Source: Paracoccaceae bacterium (GTDB taxonomy: Bacteria > Pseudomonadota > Alphaproteobacteria > Rhodobacterales > Rhodobacteraceae). Taken from it: a stretch of 64,000 nucleotides of DNA. A model generated the notes under the pieces. It was not told the origin of the DNA, made no database searches, and saw only the letters and a list, made by a program, of their open reading frames with translations. A program made the position numbers and the translations under genes. Shown in pieces: positions 1 through 9,229 of the stretch. Each line of letters starts with the position of its first letter. The stretch's first letter is position 1. The DNA lies in contig JALEGX010000011.1 in NCBI GenBank assembly GCA_022763485.1, positions 1 to 64,000 of the forward strand, read 5' to 3'.

Positions 1-505
<505 letters not shown>

Positions 506-550
506 TTAAAAATTGTTAACTAGGAAGAAAAATCCGGAGCCGCGCACCCG

Positions 551-1243
551 ATGGAGAAGATTCTGATCATCGAAGATGAGGTCGTCACCCGCACGACGCT
601 GGCCAGCTATCTGACGGCCCAGGGGTATGACGTCTTCGAAGTCGAATCCGCGGAAGAGGCCGAAGCGCTTCTGGCTGCGACAGAGTTCGACCTGTTGATC
701 ATCGATGTGAACCTGGATGGCAAGAGCGGACTTCAGATGACCCGCGAACAACGGGCAAAATCCAACGCCGGGATCATTCTGGTCACAGCGCTCAGCGACG
801 ATGTCGACCGCATCGTGGGGCTGGAGATGGGGGCGGATGATTATGTCTGCAAACCGTTCAACCGGCGTGAGTTGCTGGCGCGGATCAAGAACCTGTTGCA
901 CCGCACGACCGAGGCGCGGCGGCTGTCCCGCCGGGTCATCCGCTTTGAAGGGTTCGAATTCGAGCGTCAGGCCCGCCGGTTGGTGGACGCCGAAGGGGTG
1001 AATGTGCCGCTGACACGGGCGGAATTCGAAGTGCTCAGCCTGCTGGTGGCCAAAGCGGGCAGTGTGGTCAGCCGCGATGCGCTGATGTCCATGGCAACGC
1101 AGCGGCAGTATGTCACCAACCCGCGCACGGTGGATGTGCTGATCCGGCGATTGCGGAGCAAGCTGGAGCGCGACCCGTCCGATCCGAAGATCATCACCAC
1201 CGCCCATGGCGAGGGCTACGTCTTTACCGGGCGGCTGATGTAG
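551..1243 (+). CDS. OmpR/PhoB-family response regulator, TorR-like
   Basis: This 230-residue protein has a receiver domain (about 1-120) with acidic pocket E8-D9, phospho-acceptor D52 (IIDVN) and K101 (CKPF), then a winged-helix DNA-binding domain (about 130-228) ending in the usual RRLRSKLERD and GEGYVF segments. The stretch VGLEMGADDYV-KP-REL-R-KNLL-R is very close to TorR of enterobacteria, which controls TMAO respiration. No histidine kinase is present in the window, so the partner is elsewhere. It is divergent from an OpuAC-type binding protein with tor-box-like decamers between. Family assignment is firm; TorR-like function is inferred. Confidence 0.9.
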   Translation: MEKILIIEDEVVTRTTLASYLTAQGYDVFEVESAEEAEALLAATEFDLLIIDVNLDGKSGLQMTREQRAKSNAGIILVTALSDDVDRIVGLEMGADDYVCKPFNRRELLARIKNLLHRTTEARRLSRRVIRFEGFEFERQARRLVDAEGVNVPLTRAEFEVLSLLVAKAGSVVSRDALMSMATQRQYVTNPRTVDVLIRRLRSKLERDPSDPKIITTAHGEGYVFTGRLM

Positions 1244-1434
1244 GGCCTGCGGGCGTCAGTCCCAAAGCCCCAGAAACCGCAGCTGCGGCTCCAGCTGGCC
1301 GCGGCCCATGTCACAAAGGGCAATGGGTCCTGATCCGACTTCCGCAGCACCGTGGCGTTCACCAGAATGTCGTGCGGGCCGGGCGTGTTGGTGAGCCGCG
1401 TCTCTGGCCAGTGGCTGCACAGGGTCTGCCGCTT
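1244..1434. other. Non-coding or decayed stretch
   Basis: No convincing gene was seen. On the minus strand two overlapping frames give protein-like text (for example LPFVTWAAASW in one, and CDMGRGQLEPQLRFLGLWD followed by a stop in another), which could be the frameshifted 3' end of a lost gene. I do not recognise the family. Next to it is the oxidoreductase remnant at 1435-1575, so the whole interval looks like a scar. Confidence 0.4.
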
Positions 1435-1575
1435 GGTGTCGTTGTTGCCGGGGGCGGCGCGGCGACCCGCTTGAACGTGCTGGCCTATTGCGGGTTCTTC
1501 CAGCAGGGGCCGGAGCCGATCAAGGTGGTGGGCGGTGTTGCCGATATCTTGCTGGACTGCCTGCGCGCCCCCGGT
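1435..1575 (+). pseudogene. Remnant of an FAD-dependent oxidoreductase (N-terminal, internally deleted)
   Basis: In one plus-strand frame the text VVVAGGG-AATRLNVLAYCGFF, then IKVVGGVADILLD, matches two pieces of the intact oxidoreductase at 3450-4709 (VIVAGGG, then GGAATMRNVLTWCGLY and TRVVRGLADEVLD). About 30 residues that separate the dinucleotide-binding glycines from GGAAT in the intact protein are missing. The similarity stops where the monooxygenase gene ends at 1575. The fragment is on the opposite strand to its intact relative, so it is the leftover of a separate, rearranged copy. It has no start or full domain and should not be functional. Confidence 0.6.
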
Positions 1576-3437
1576 CAGGGCGCGAACACCCCTTTGAAGA
1601 ACGCGGCGATCGCCTCGGGCGCATCCAGCGGCGTCACGGCGGCCACATATTGATCGGGGCGCAACAGGATCGCGCAGCCGCTCTGCCGGTCAAGGCCGCG
1701 CCGGTCGAAGATGTCAAAGCCGGGATCGGGGCAGAACATCTTTTCCGTGTCGGCCAGCCCATGGCGCCCCTTCCTCGGGGTCAGCAGCGGATGGGTGGCT
1801 TCTGCGGCGATGGACCGGTGCGGCTGCTGAAACACCGCCCGCAGATCAATCACCGCATCCGGATCCGCCCCTGCCGGGGTATGGCGCAACAAGGGTGAGG
1901 ACGGGTCCTGCGCAAGCCAGTCACATGTCTGCCACAGCCGCGATATGGGCGCGGTCGGGTCCGCCGCATCGTTGAACAGGATCACCCGCCAGCGGCCGTC
2001 GGCCTTCAGGCAATGGCCTAGCTGCATCGGCCGCCCGTCCCAGAGCCGGATCACCGGGGCCGAATGAAACCGCATGCCAACCGGTTGCCCCGTTGCCAAG
2101 GGGTTTGCCCCGTCACCGGATTGCAGAATCGACGGCGCATAGCGCACCGCCACGCCGGCGGTGTAGCGACCGTGTTCCTTGAAATAGTCTTGGAACGCCT
2201 GCGGATCCCGTCCGGCGTGGCCGTCGCCGCGCTCGGAAAACTCCTTGGCCCAGTGCCGGTCAAAGTCGATCAGCTCCTGCGCCACGCCCTGCCGCTCTGC
2301 CGAATAGGTGGCCAGCAGGGGCGCGGGTGCCTGTCCGCGCAGCACCATTGCCAGCTTCCAGCCCAGGTTGAAGGCGTCCCCCATCGAGACGTTCATCCCC
2401 TGCCCTGCCTTGGGGCTGTGGGTGTGGCAGGCATCCCCGGCAATGAAGACGGTGGCGGGGTGGGTTTCGGTTGCATTGTCGAAGGCCGGGCACAGCCGCT
2501 GCCCGATCTCATAGACCGACCACCAGGCCACCTCCTTGACGTCGAAATGATAGGGGTGAAGGATCCGCTGAGCCGCCGCGATCAGCTCCTCGATGGTGAT
2601 GTTGCGGTCCCGCGCCCGTTCGCCCTGGGCCAGGGTCTCCATCTCAACATAAAGCCGGACCATGTAGCCGCCTTCGCGGGGGATGATCAGGATGTTGCCC
2701 TGCTCGGCCGAGCGCACGACCGATTTGAAGCGGATATCGGGAAAGCCGGTGTCGACCAGCACATCCATCACGCCCCAGGCCTTGTTTGCGGCCTCGCCGA
2801 TCAGCTGGGCCCCGATGGCGCTGCGCACACCGCTGCGCGCGCCGTCACATCCCACCACGTATTTCGCCCGGACAACTTCGGCGCTGCCATTGTGGTCCAG
2901 GGTCACGGTGACGGGGTAGTCTGCGGCGTGATCCACGGTCAGATCGACAAAAGCGCGCTCATATCGCGGTTCCAGCCGGTTCGGCGAGGCCCGCATCACC
3001 TCAAGATAGAAATCATGGATCCGCGCCTGGTTCAGGATCACATGGGGCATCTCGGACAGGTCGTCGGCGACATCCTGAATGCGCCCGGTTCTGGTGATCC
3101 GGCCGGGGTCCTGCGGGTCCGGCCCCCAGAAGGTCGTTTCGTTGACCCAGTAGGATTCCTTGAGCACCTTTTCGGAAAAGCCGAAGGCCTCGAACATCTC
3201 GATCGAGCGGCAGGCGACGCCATCGGCCTGGCCAACCTCCAGCGGGCCGGACTTTTGATCCACGATCATCGTGTGGATGTCGGGGAACTGGGCCAGCTGC
3301 GCCGCAAGGGTCAGGCCCGCGGGCCCACAGCCGACGATCAGCACATCCACCTGATCCGGGGTGCGCTTGGCCAGGTCCGGTGCGGCGGGCTGGGTGGATG
3401 GGTCCCCGACACGAAACCCGTTCAGATGGAACTGCAT
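1575..3437 (-). CDS. mobA: 3-hydroxybenzoate 4-monooxygenase-like flavoprotein
   Basis: This 620-residue protein belongs to the phenol-hydroxylase branch of class A flavin monooxygenases. The N-terminus MQFHLNGFR and the following text resemble MobA of Comamonas, which hydroxylates 3-hydroxybenzoate to protocatechuate with NADPH and O2. Visible are the Rossmann GXGXXG (GCGPAGL, about 36-42), the ADG-ACR-IEMFEAFGF region, the second FAD motif GDACHTHSPKAGQGMN (about 355), and a C-terminal thioredoxin-fold domain (about 440-620). It is the last gene of the leftward operon. Family assignment is strong; the exact substrate could be another hydroxybenzoate. Confidence 0.88.
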   Translation of the reverse strand: MQFHLNGFRVGDPSTQPAAPDLAKRTPDQVDVLIVGCGPAGLTLAAQLAQFPDIHTMIVDQKSGPLEVGQADGVACRSIEMFEAFGFSEKVLKESYWVNETTFWGPDPQDPGRITRTGRIQDVADDLSEMPHVILNQARIHDFYLEVMRASPNRLEPRYERAFVDLTVDHAADYPVTVTLDHNGSAEVVRAKYVVGCDGARSGVRSAIGAQLIGEAANKAWGVMDVLVDTGFPDIRFKSVVRSAEQGNILIIPREGGYMVRLYVEMETLAQGERARDRNITIEELIAAAQRILHPYHFDVKEVAWWSVYEIGQRLCPAFDNATETHPATVFIAGDACHTHSPKAGQGMNVSMGDAFNLGWKLAMVLRGQAPAPLLATYSAERQGVAQELIDFDRHWAKEFSERGDGHAGRDPQAFQDYFKEHGRYTAGVAVRYAPSILQSGDGANPLATGQPVGMRFHSAPVIRLWDGRPMQLGHCLKADGRWRVILFNDAADPTAPISRLWQTCDWLAQDPSSPLLRHTPAGADPDAVIDLRAVFQQPHRSIAAEATHPLLTPRKGRHGLADTEKMFCPDPGFDIFDRRGLDRQSGCAILLRPDQYVAAVTPLDAPEAIAAFFKGVFAP

Positions 3438-3449
3438 GGCTGGCCCCCC

Positions 3450-4709
3450 TCAAAGATCATCCTGTGAAATCAACGCCCCGGCCGCGCGCAATTCGGCGGC
3501 CACGGCCGGGCTGGAAAACCGCTGGTCGGCGGTCAGCGCCGCCGCGGTACCCGCGGCCTGACCTGTGGCCATCGCGGTGCCCATGACCCGGATCGCCGCC
3601 CCGCCCTTGCGGTCCCCATCCGCCAGCCGCCCGGCGCAGAACAGGTTGTCGGTATCGACACTGTGCAGGCAGGACAGCGGGATCTGGTAGCTCTGCTTGT
3701 CGGCAGGATAGTCGAAGTCGCTGCGATATGTGCCGCGATCATGCCATTCCGATCCCCAGGCCCCCAGCGCAATACTGTCATCAAAAGAGCGCCGCGCCGC
3801 GATGTCGGCCCAGGTGATCTGCTGACGACAGTTCAGGTGGCGCGATTCCCGCGTGCCGATTTCAGGCCCGGTTGCGGCCAGATAGGCGTCCCCACATCCC
3901 GGGATCGCGCGCACCGCCTGCAAATAGTTCCACGCCTGCCGACGGGCGCCGATCTCGGCCCGCGACAGCGCGGCGGGATCGCGCGGGTCGTAATCTTCGG
4001 AGGCCAGATACAGCACCAGATCGGCAGAGCCCGGCAGGCGCACCACGACACAGCGGTCCTTGGTCACCTGCCCCGGTTCAAACCCCTGCGCGGCAATCGC
4101 GCCGATCACGTCGTCCACCGTCAGGGTGACAGAGGCGGGAATACCGCCAAAGCGGCACCCCAATGTGCCAAGGTTGACGCCACCTGCGTTGCCATAGCGG
4201 GTGCTGGCGCCGCCGAAGGCCGCCAGATCCCCCTCGCCGGTGCAATCGACAAAGGCGGCTCCCTGCAGGGTTTCGATCCCGCCGTGATGGGCAATGGTGA
4301 CGGTGTTCAGCCTGTCGCCCTCCCGGCTGGCCTCCAGCACCGTGGCCCCAAAGCGGATGTCCACGCCCGCGTCGCTGGTCAGCTCATCCAGCGCGATCTT
4401 CAGCGTTTCGGGATCGAAGGGCACGAACACCCCGCGAAAGGCCATCACCGGTCCCAGCCCGCCCAGGGCCTGTTGCCGGTCCAGCACCTCATCGGCCAGC
4501 CCGCGCACCACCCGGGTGCGGTCTTCGCCCAGCGTGTAGAGCCCGCACCAGGTCAGCACGTTGCGCATGGTCGCCGCCCCGCCCAGACAGTGGTTGCGCT
4601 CCAGCAACAGGGTCCGGGCGCCCAGGCGCGCGGCGGCAACCGCGGCGGCGGCCCCGGCCGTGCCACCCCCCGCGACGATCACGTCATAGCGGGCGCTCAC
4701 GTCCGCCAT
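3450..4709 (-). CDS. FAD-dependent oxidoreductase (FAD_oxidored family)
   Basis: The protein has 419 residues. The N-terminal dinucleotide-binding motif VIVAGGGTAGAAAA (about 10-23) is followed by an acidic residue (LLLERN), GGAATMRNVLTWCGLY, DCTGEGDLAAF near 165, and a C-terminal RVMGTAMATGQAAG FAD-contact segment. This matches the broad FAD_oxidored family, whose members oxidise or reduce varied small molecules and are mostly uncharacterised. Its start overlaps the 3' end of the permease gene by 13 bases, so it is translated with the importer. Position between importer and monooxygenase suggests it acts on the imported aromatic compound or a product; substrate unknown. A broken relative lies at 1435-1575. 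Confidence 0.75.
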   Translation of the reverse strand: MADVSARYDVIVAGGGTAGAAAAVAAARLGARTLLLERNHCLGGAATMRNVLTWCGLYTLGEDRTRVVRGLADEVLDRQQALGGLGPVMAFRGVFVPFDPETLKIALDELTSDAGVDIRFGATVLEASREGDRLNTVTIAHHGGIETLQGAAFVDCTGEGDLAAFGGASTRYGNAGGVNLGTLGCRFGGIPASVTLTVDDVIGAIAAQGFEPGQVTKDRCVVVRLPGSADLVLYLASEDYDPRDPAALSRAEIGARRQAWNYLQAVRAIPGCGDAYLAATGPEIGTRESRHLNCRQQITWADIAARRSFDDSIALGAWGSEWHDRGTYRSDFDYPADKQSYQIPLSCLHSVDTDNLFCAGRLADGDRKGGAAIRVMGTAMATGQAAGTAAALTADQRFSSPAVAAELRAAGALISQDDL

Positions 4710-5509
4710 CCCAGCAGGCGCCGTTCCACCAGCCCCACCGCAGCGCTGACCAGAACACCCAGCACCGACAGGATGACGACCCCGGCAAACAGCCGCTCCA
4801 GATCATAAAGAGATCCGGCTTCAAGGATGTAGGCGCCGATGCCGTATTCCGCGCCCAGCATTTCCGCCGCGACCAGCAGGATGATGGCAATCGCCAGGCT
4901 GATCCGCAGACCCGACAGGATGCCGGGCATGGCACCGGGCAGCACGATCTTGCGCACGATGGACCACCACGACAGGCCAAAGCTCTGCCCCATGCGGATC
5001 AGGGTGCGGTCCACATTGTCCACCGCGCCATAGGTGGCCACCACCGTCGGGGTGAAGGTGCCAAAGGCGATCAGCGCGTATTTCGAGCCCTCACCGATGC
5101 CGAACCAGATCACGAAGAGCGGCAGCAGCGCGATTTTCGGAATGGGGAAGATTGCCGCCACCACCGGGACCATGCCGGCCCGGACATATGAGAACAGGCC
5201 GATCAGGATGCCGACCACCACGCCCAGGCTGACCCCGATCAGCGCGCCCATCACAAAGCGGGTCAGCGACGGGGCCAGATGCTGAAACAGCAGCCCGCTG
5301 TTGTAGAGGTCGCGGAAGGTTTCAAGCACGTCCGAAGGTTTGGGCAGCGTCAGCGCCGAAATCCAGCCCGACCGGGTGCCCCATTCGGCAAACAGGATCA
5401 GCACGGCAAAGACGATGAAGCCGACCCAGCGGCGCGGGCTGGGGGCAAAGCCGCCGCCGCGATAGGCGATCGGGCGTTGCGCGGCCGCCTTTGTTGTTGC
5501 GTCAGACAT
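4697..5509 (-). CDS. ABC transporter permease, NitT/TauT (SsuC/TauC) type
   Basis: This 270-residue membrane protein has about six hydrophobic segments and the permease EAA-type loop (GAVDNVDRTLIRMGQSFGLS...IVRKIVLPGAMPGILSGLRISLA, about 170-215). The start at ATG 5509 (MSDATTK) overlaps the stop of the ATPase gene at 5502; upstream in-frame codons would lie inside that gene. Together with the ATPase and the binding protein it forms an importer of the nitrate/sulfonate/taurine class, many of which actually carry aromatic or pyrimidine-like acids. The operon partner MobA points to an aromatic carboxylate. Confidence 0.9.
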   Translation of the reverse strand: MSDATTKAAAQRPIAYRGGGFAPSPRRWVGFIVFAVLILFAEWGTRSGWISALTLPKPSDVLETFRDLYNSGLLFQHLAPSLTRFVMGALIGVSLGVVVGILIGLFSYVRAGMVPVVAAIFPIPKIALLPLFVIWFGIGEGSKYALIAFGTFTPTVVATYGAVDNVDRTLIRMGQSFGLSWWSIVRKIVLPGAMPGILSGLRISLAIAIILLVAAEMLGAEYGIGAYILEAGSLYDLERLFAGVVILSVLGVLVSAAVGLVERRLLGWRT

Positions 5510-6269
5510 GGACCAACTCCTCATCGGCGGCACGGGCTTCGTCGCGCATCAGGTTCCAAAGTTTCTTCTGAACGGCTTCCAGTTCCGGATCGCCGGTTTC
5601 GCGCTCGGCCAGCGGGGTGTCGATCTCGACAATCTCGCGGATCTGGCCGGGACGCCGCGACAGCACCACCACCTTGTGGCCCAGCCGCACGGCCTCGGCC
5701 AGGTTGTGGGTGACGTAGACGGCGGTGAAGGGCTGGCGCGTCCAAAGCGCCACCAGATCATCCATCAACAGCTCACGCGTCTGCGCATCCAGCGCCGACA
5801 GCGGTTCATCCATCAGCATCACCGCCGGGTTCACCGCCAGCGCCCGCGCAATGGCCACCCGCTGTTTCATCCCGCCCGACAGCTGTTTGGGCAGGGCGGT
5901 TTCGAAATCGGACAGTTTGGTGCGCTGCAACACGTCCCGGATGATCCGGTTTGCGTCCTCGCCGCGGATACCGTGATCTTCCAGGACCAGGGAAATATTG
6001 CCCCGGACCGACCGCCACGGCAGCAGGGCGAAATCCTGAAACACATAAGTCAGCGGGTTCAGCGACCCTTCCGGCGGCTCGCCCAGCTGGAGCACCTCAC
6101 CTTCGGTGGGGCGTTCAAGACCCCCGATGAAGCGCAGCAATGTCGACTTTCCGCAGCCTGACGGCCCGACCAGGCAGACGATCTTTCCCGTAGGGATATC
6201 AATGGAAATATCGCGCAGCACTTCGGTTGAGCCATAGGTATGGCTCACGGATTTCATTTGAATGTCCAT
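5502..6269 (-). CDS. ABC transporter ATPase, NitT/TauT type
   Basis: The protein has 255 residues with Walker A GPSGCGKSTLL (about 35-45), a Q-loop (YVFQDFALLPW), signature LSGGMKQRVAIARAL (about 125-139), Walker B VMLMDEPLSALD and the switch histidine (VTHNLAEAV). The ATG at 6269 has a GGAGA ribosome-binding site five bases upstream, which decides the start over the longer reading frame. It sits 61 bases after the binding-protein gene in the same leftward operon and powers the importer at the cytoplasmic face. Confidence 0.95.
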   Translation of the reverse strand: MDIQMKSVSHTYGSTEVLRDISIDIPTGKIVCLVGPSGCGKSTLLRFIGGLERPTEGEVLQLGEPPEGSLNPLTYVFQDFALLPWRSVRGNISLVLEDHGIRGEDANRIIRDVLQRTKLSDFETALPKQLSGGMKQRVAIARALAVNPAVMLMDEPLSALDAQTRELLMDDLVALWTRQPFTAVYVTHNLAEAVRLGHKVVVLSRRPGQIREIVEIDTPLAERETGDPELEAVQKKLWNLMRDEARAADEELVHV

Positions 6270-6330
6270 GATGGTCTCCGGCGAAAACAGGCGCGGCTCT
6301 TGTTGGAAAGCCGCGCCTGTCGCTCGCACA

Positions 6331-7353
6331 CTAGGTGTTGATCATTTCCGCGTAGGACCCGTCAACCAGGGTGTCCAGCGTGATGTCGGCATTCACCAGC
6401 CCTTCGGCCTGGAACCAGCTCAGCTGATGCTGGATCGAGGAGACATTGAGCGCCGCATTCGGGCTCAGGCGCATGGTGCCGTTGATGATCGACGGCGCGG
6501 CCTTTTCGATGGGCCGGTCCGTGTAGACGTATTTGTGGATCAGGTTGACCATCTCATCGACACCGGCATCGCCGCCTGCCCGGTCGATCATGGTCGAATT
6601 GTAGTCGTCGATCCCCTTGGAGAAGGCGGCCAGGAAATCGGTGGTCTGGTCCCGCTCATTCGCGGCGTTCTTGGCCGAGGTGAAGGCGGTGGTGATCTGG
6701 TAGTCGGGCAGGTAGTCCTTGACCGAGCCGATGATATGCACGGCGCCCGATCCGGCCAGCGGCTTGGCGATATGGGGCACGATGTTCCAGGCGTCGACCT
6801 GACCGGATTTCATCGCGCCGATGATCGCGCCGACCTTCTGCAGCGGCTTGTAGGACATTTTCAGGCCCTCGGCCGCCGCGATGTTGGAGCCGACATAGTG
6901 GAAGGACGACCCCGACTGGGTGATCGCATAGTTCCGGCCGTCCAGCTTCGACGGATCGGTCACACCAGCCTGGAAAGCCGCGTCAGAGACCAGGATCTGC
7001 TGGCCGTCCAGACCCGCCTCTTCCTTCAGCGCGCCGCCAATCACCTTGATCGCGCCCTTGTCGGCCAGGCTGATCAGCCCGCCCGAGACCGCGGTCACCG
7101 CATAGTCGACATCCCCCGATGCAATCGCAACGGCCATGGGCTGTGCCGCCTGGAAGAACTCCAGCTCCACATCCAGGCCCGCGTCGGCGAAATAGCCGCG
7201 TTCCACTGCGATGAAGCTGGCCGAATGCGAGGTGAAGCGCAGCGCGCCGACCTTGATCTTCTTGTTCATCGCAATCGCCGGGGCCGCCAGGGCCGAGGCC
7301 GCAACGCCCCCTCCGAGCAACGCAAGCGTATGGCGTCTGTTGATCCGTTTCAT
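6331..7353 (-). CDS. ABC transporter substrate-binding protein, NMT1/TauA-like
   Basis: The 340-residue protein starts MKRINRRHTLALLGGGVAASALAAPAIA, a secretion signal with a twin-arginine-like RR and a cleavable ALA/AIA end. The mature protein shows the periplasmic binding type 2 pattern of the NMT1/SsuA group: KVGALRFTSHSASFIAVERGYFADAGLDVEL, then AIASGDVDYAVTAVSGGL. It should capture the substrate for the permease and ATPase genes downstream. Given a MobA-like hydroxylase in the same operon, a hydroxybenzoate-like ligand is likely, by inference. It follows the GntR gene by 29 bases. Confidence 0.9.
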   Translation of the reverse strand: MKRINRRHTLALLGGGVAASALAAPAIAMNKKIKVGALRFTSHSASFIAVERGYFADAGLDVELEFFQAAQPMAVAIASGDVDYAVTAVSGGLISLADKGAIKVIGGALKEEAGLDGQQILVSDAAFQAGVTDPSKLDGRNYAITQSGSSFHYVGSNIAAAEGLKMSYKPLQKVGAIIGAMKSGQVDAWNIVPHIAKPLAGSGAVHIIGSVKDYLPDYQITTAFTSAKNAANERDQTTDFLAAFSKGIDDYNSTMIDRAGGDAGVDEMVNLIHKYVYTDRPIEKAAPSIINGTMRLSPNAALNVSSIQHQLSWFQAEGLVNADITLDTLVDGSYAEMINT

Positions 7354-7382
7354 GATTTCCTCCCGTTTGAATTCGTCTGGTC

Positions 7383-8045
7383 CTATGGGTAGAGCTCGGC
7401 CTCAATCTCTTCGGCGATCAGCTCTTCGGCCGTCTGTGCGTCCTTTTCCAGGATCGCGTTCAGCAGCGCCTGTTGGCGGGTCTTCCGGGTGTCGAAGTTC
7501 AGCTGCCCCTCCCGCAGCTGAGCCAGCCGGAAGCGCCTGCTCTGGTCGAAATATTTCTCATGCATGTCCAGCAACCGCGGGCTGCCGCAGGCATAGAGAA
7601 TGGTGGCAAAGAAGGCGCGACAGGCTTCGTCCCATTCTAGCGCCACCAGATCATCGGGTGAGGCGGCCACTGCCTCTTCGGCGCGGCGCAATTCGTGATG
7701 GGCCCCCAGCACGCGGCCTTCCCAGGCGGCATCGCCGAATTCGATGGCACGCCGGATCGCGGCCTTTTCGATCTCCTTGCGCACTAGTGCGATGTCGCGC
7801 AGGTCGTCCTCGGTTGCCGAAGTCACCCGGAACCCGCGTTGCGCCGTGGCCTCGACCAGCCCTTCGGCGCTGAGCAGGCGCAGGGTTTCACGCATCGAAT
7901 GGTTGGACCCGCCATAGCGGCCCCGCAGTTCTTCGATCTTGAGCTTCTGATCCGGGCGCAGCGTGCCAAAGGAGATATCGCGCCTGAGCGCAGAGGCCAG
8001 CATTGCCACAACAGTTCCATCATCGCTCTTTTTTTGACCAAACAT
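7383..8045 (-). CDS. GntR-family regulator, FCD (FadR) subfamily
   Basis: This 220-residue protein has an N-terminal winged helix (about 10-75: LRRDISFGTLRPDQKLKIEELRGRYGGSNHSMRETLRLLSAEGLV) and an all-helical FCD ligand domain after residue 85. It is the first gene of the leftward ABC importer/oxidoreductase/monooxygenase operon, so it probably autoregulates and responds to the aromatic substrate or a product. The 232 bases upstream (8046-8277) hold the promoter; I saw no strong palindrome there. Family certain; effector unknown. Confidence 0.9.
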   Translation of the reverse strand: MFGQKKSDDGTVVAMLASALRRDISFGTLRPDQKLKIEELRGRYGGSNHSMRETLRLLSAEGLVEATAQRGFRVTSATEDDLRDIALVRKEIEKAAIRRAIEFGDAAWEGRVLGAHHELRRAEEAVAASPDDLVALEWDEACRAFFATILYACGSPRLLDMHEKYFDQSRRFRLAQLREGQLNFDTRKTRQQALLNAILEKDAQTAEELIAEEIEAELYP

Positions 8046-8277
8046 CGAAACTGCGCCTATTCGTCATTTTATTGGATATTTTTAGTAATCCTCCATTTTT
8101 GTTGCGTCAAGCGATATTGCCGGCACGCAGGATTCGCCCGCCCGGCCGCCCGCCCGTCCGTGGGCCATCCCTGACGGGAGCAGCGTGGGGAAAGCACACA
8201 TATATATAAGGAGTGCAGGAGGCGTGGCCGGCAGGCCGTTTGGACGGGGCCGAATCGCCCGCGCCGGTGGCTGGTGG
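8046..8277. promoter_or_regulatory. Intergenic region upstream of the GntR operon
   Basis: This AT-rich segment (around 8046-8105) directly upstream of the GntR gene presumably carries the operon promoter. A short imperfect GGAT...ATCC dyad lies near 8075-8095, too weak to call an operator. The remainder towards 8277 is the 3' end side of the LysR gene, with a TATATATATA run near 8200. No small gene or terminator could be supported. Confidence 0.35.
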
Positions 8278-9204
8278 TCAGGGATCTGATTCGTCGCTCA
8301 GGATCGCATGCACATGGTCCGACCAGAGTTCGGTGAACTCCAGCGCCACGGCCGAGAGCGGGCGCTGACTGGGCGTGACGATGGAATAGTGAAACGGGAT
8401 CGCAGGCTCCAGCGGGACGAACCGGATGGCGTCGCTGGAGGCCGACATGCGCTTGTAGCTCACCGCGCTCATCGGATCGATGATGGCGCAGATGGTGCCG
8501 GTTTCGATGAACCGCAGCAGCGGCAGGAAGAACTGTGTCTGCACCTGCACGTTCAGCTGGGCCCCCGCGGCGCGAAAGGCCTGTTGGGTCTGTTCGACGA
8601 TGTGATGGGTGGTGTGCAGCGTGCCCATCGGTTCCTGCGACAGATCGGCGGGGCTCAGCACGTCCCGCTTTGCCAGCCGATGCGCGGCCGGCAAGGCCAC
8701 CACACAATTGCCGACCAGACCTTCGCTGCTGCACAGATGTGCTTGATCTGCCGCGATTTTCACGTCGCAGAACCCGATGTCATAGTTCTGCGCGGCAACC
8801 AGATTCAGGATCTGAGGCGAGCTGCGGGTGGTCAGCGTGATGCGGATATCGCGCTTGCCCGAGACAAAGCGGCTCAGGAATTCGGGCATCAGATAGGCCG
8901 AGGTGCCGGGCATCGCCGCCACGCGCAGCTCACCGCTTTCGCCGTCCGACATGTCCTTGAAATGCGCCTTGGTGGTTTGCAGACGGTCCAGGATGCTGAC
9001 CGCTTCGGACAGCAGGTAATGCGCTTCGGGCACCGGCGTCAGGCGGCGGCCTTCGCGGCGAAACAGCTCTGCGCCCAAGCTGGCCTCCAGCGCTTTCAGC
9101 GACGAACTGATCGCCGGTTGCGTGCGGTTGAGATTGCGCGCGGCGGCGGAAACCGACCCGGTTTCCATGACTTCGCGAAAGACGGACAGCTGCTGGATGT
9201 TCAT
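8278..9204 (-). CDS. LysR-family regulator of the TAXI-TRAP cluster
   Basis: The 308-residue protein has the LysR helix-turn-helix at 1-60 (FREVMETGSVSAAARNLNRTQPAISSSLKALEASLGAELFRR) and an effector-binding domain from about 90. It is divergent from the TAXI binding-protein gene, the usual LysR arrangement, so it likely controls that cluster in response to the transported substrate. It is clearly related to the LysR at 19276-20196 (shared FREVM-SGSVS-AAR-L-RTQPA), and both have an ATAA-N7-TTAT dyad just upstream of their start codons. Confidence 0.92.
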   Translation of the reverse strand: MNIQQLSVFREVMETGSVSAAARNLNRTQPAISSSLKALEASLGAELFRREGRRLTPVPEAHYLLSEAVSILDRLQTTKAHFKDMSDGESGELRVAAMPGTSAYLMPEFLSRFVSGKRDIRITLTTRSSPQILNLVAAQNYDIGFCDVKIAADQAHLCSSEGLVGNCVVALPAAHRLAKRDVLSPADLSQEPMGTLHTTHHIVEQTQQAFRAAGAQLNVQVQTQFFLPLLRFIETGTICAIIDPMSAVSYKRMSASSDAIRFVPLEPAIPFHYSIVTPSQRPLSAVALEFTELWSDHVHAILSDESDP

Positions 9205-9211
9205 CCAAAAA

Positions 9212-9229
9212 GTATAAAAGAGATTTATC
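9212..9229. promoter_or_regulatory. Candidate LysR operator (ATAA-N7-TTAT dyad)
   Basis: ATAAA-AGAGA-TTTAT at 9214-9228 is a perfect 5-base inverted repeat in a 15-base footprint, starting 10 bases upstream of the LysR ATG in the divergent intergenic region. The related LysR gene at 19276-20196 has GTATAAA...TTAT in the same 15-base format at 20224-20238. Such dyads fit the LysR box format; binding is inferred. Confidence 0.4.

Noticed and set aside
1372..1653. A 93-codon plus-strand reading frame as a complete gene
   Set aside because: Only its middle part resembles an oxidoreductase, and its end overlaps the monooxygenase gene antisense. Kept only as a pseudogene remnant.
2064..3467. Long antisense reading frame opposite the 3-hydroxybenzoate monooxygenase (467 codons)
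   Set aside because: It is a high-GC shadow of the minus-strand gene, with no family similarity and no ribosome-binding site. The same applies to other long antisense frames, for example opposite soxA and the TRAP permeases.
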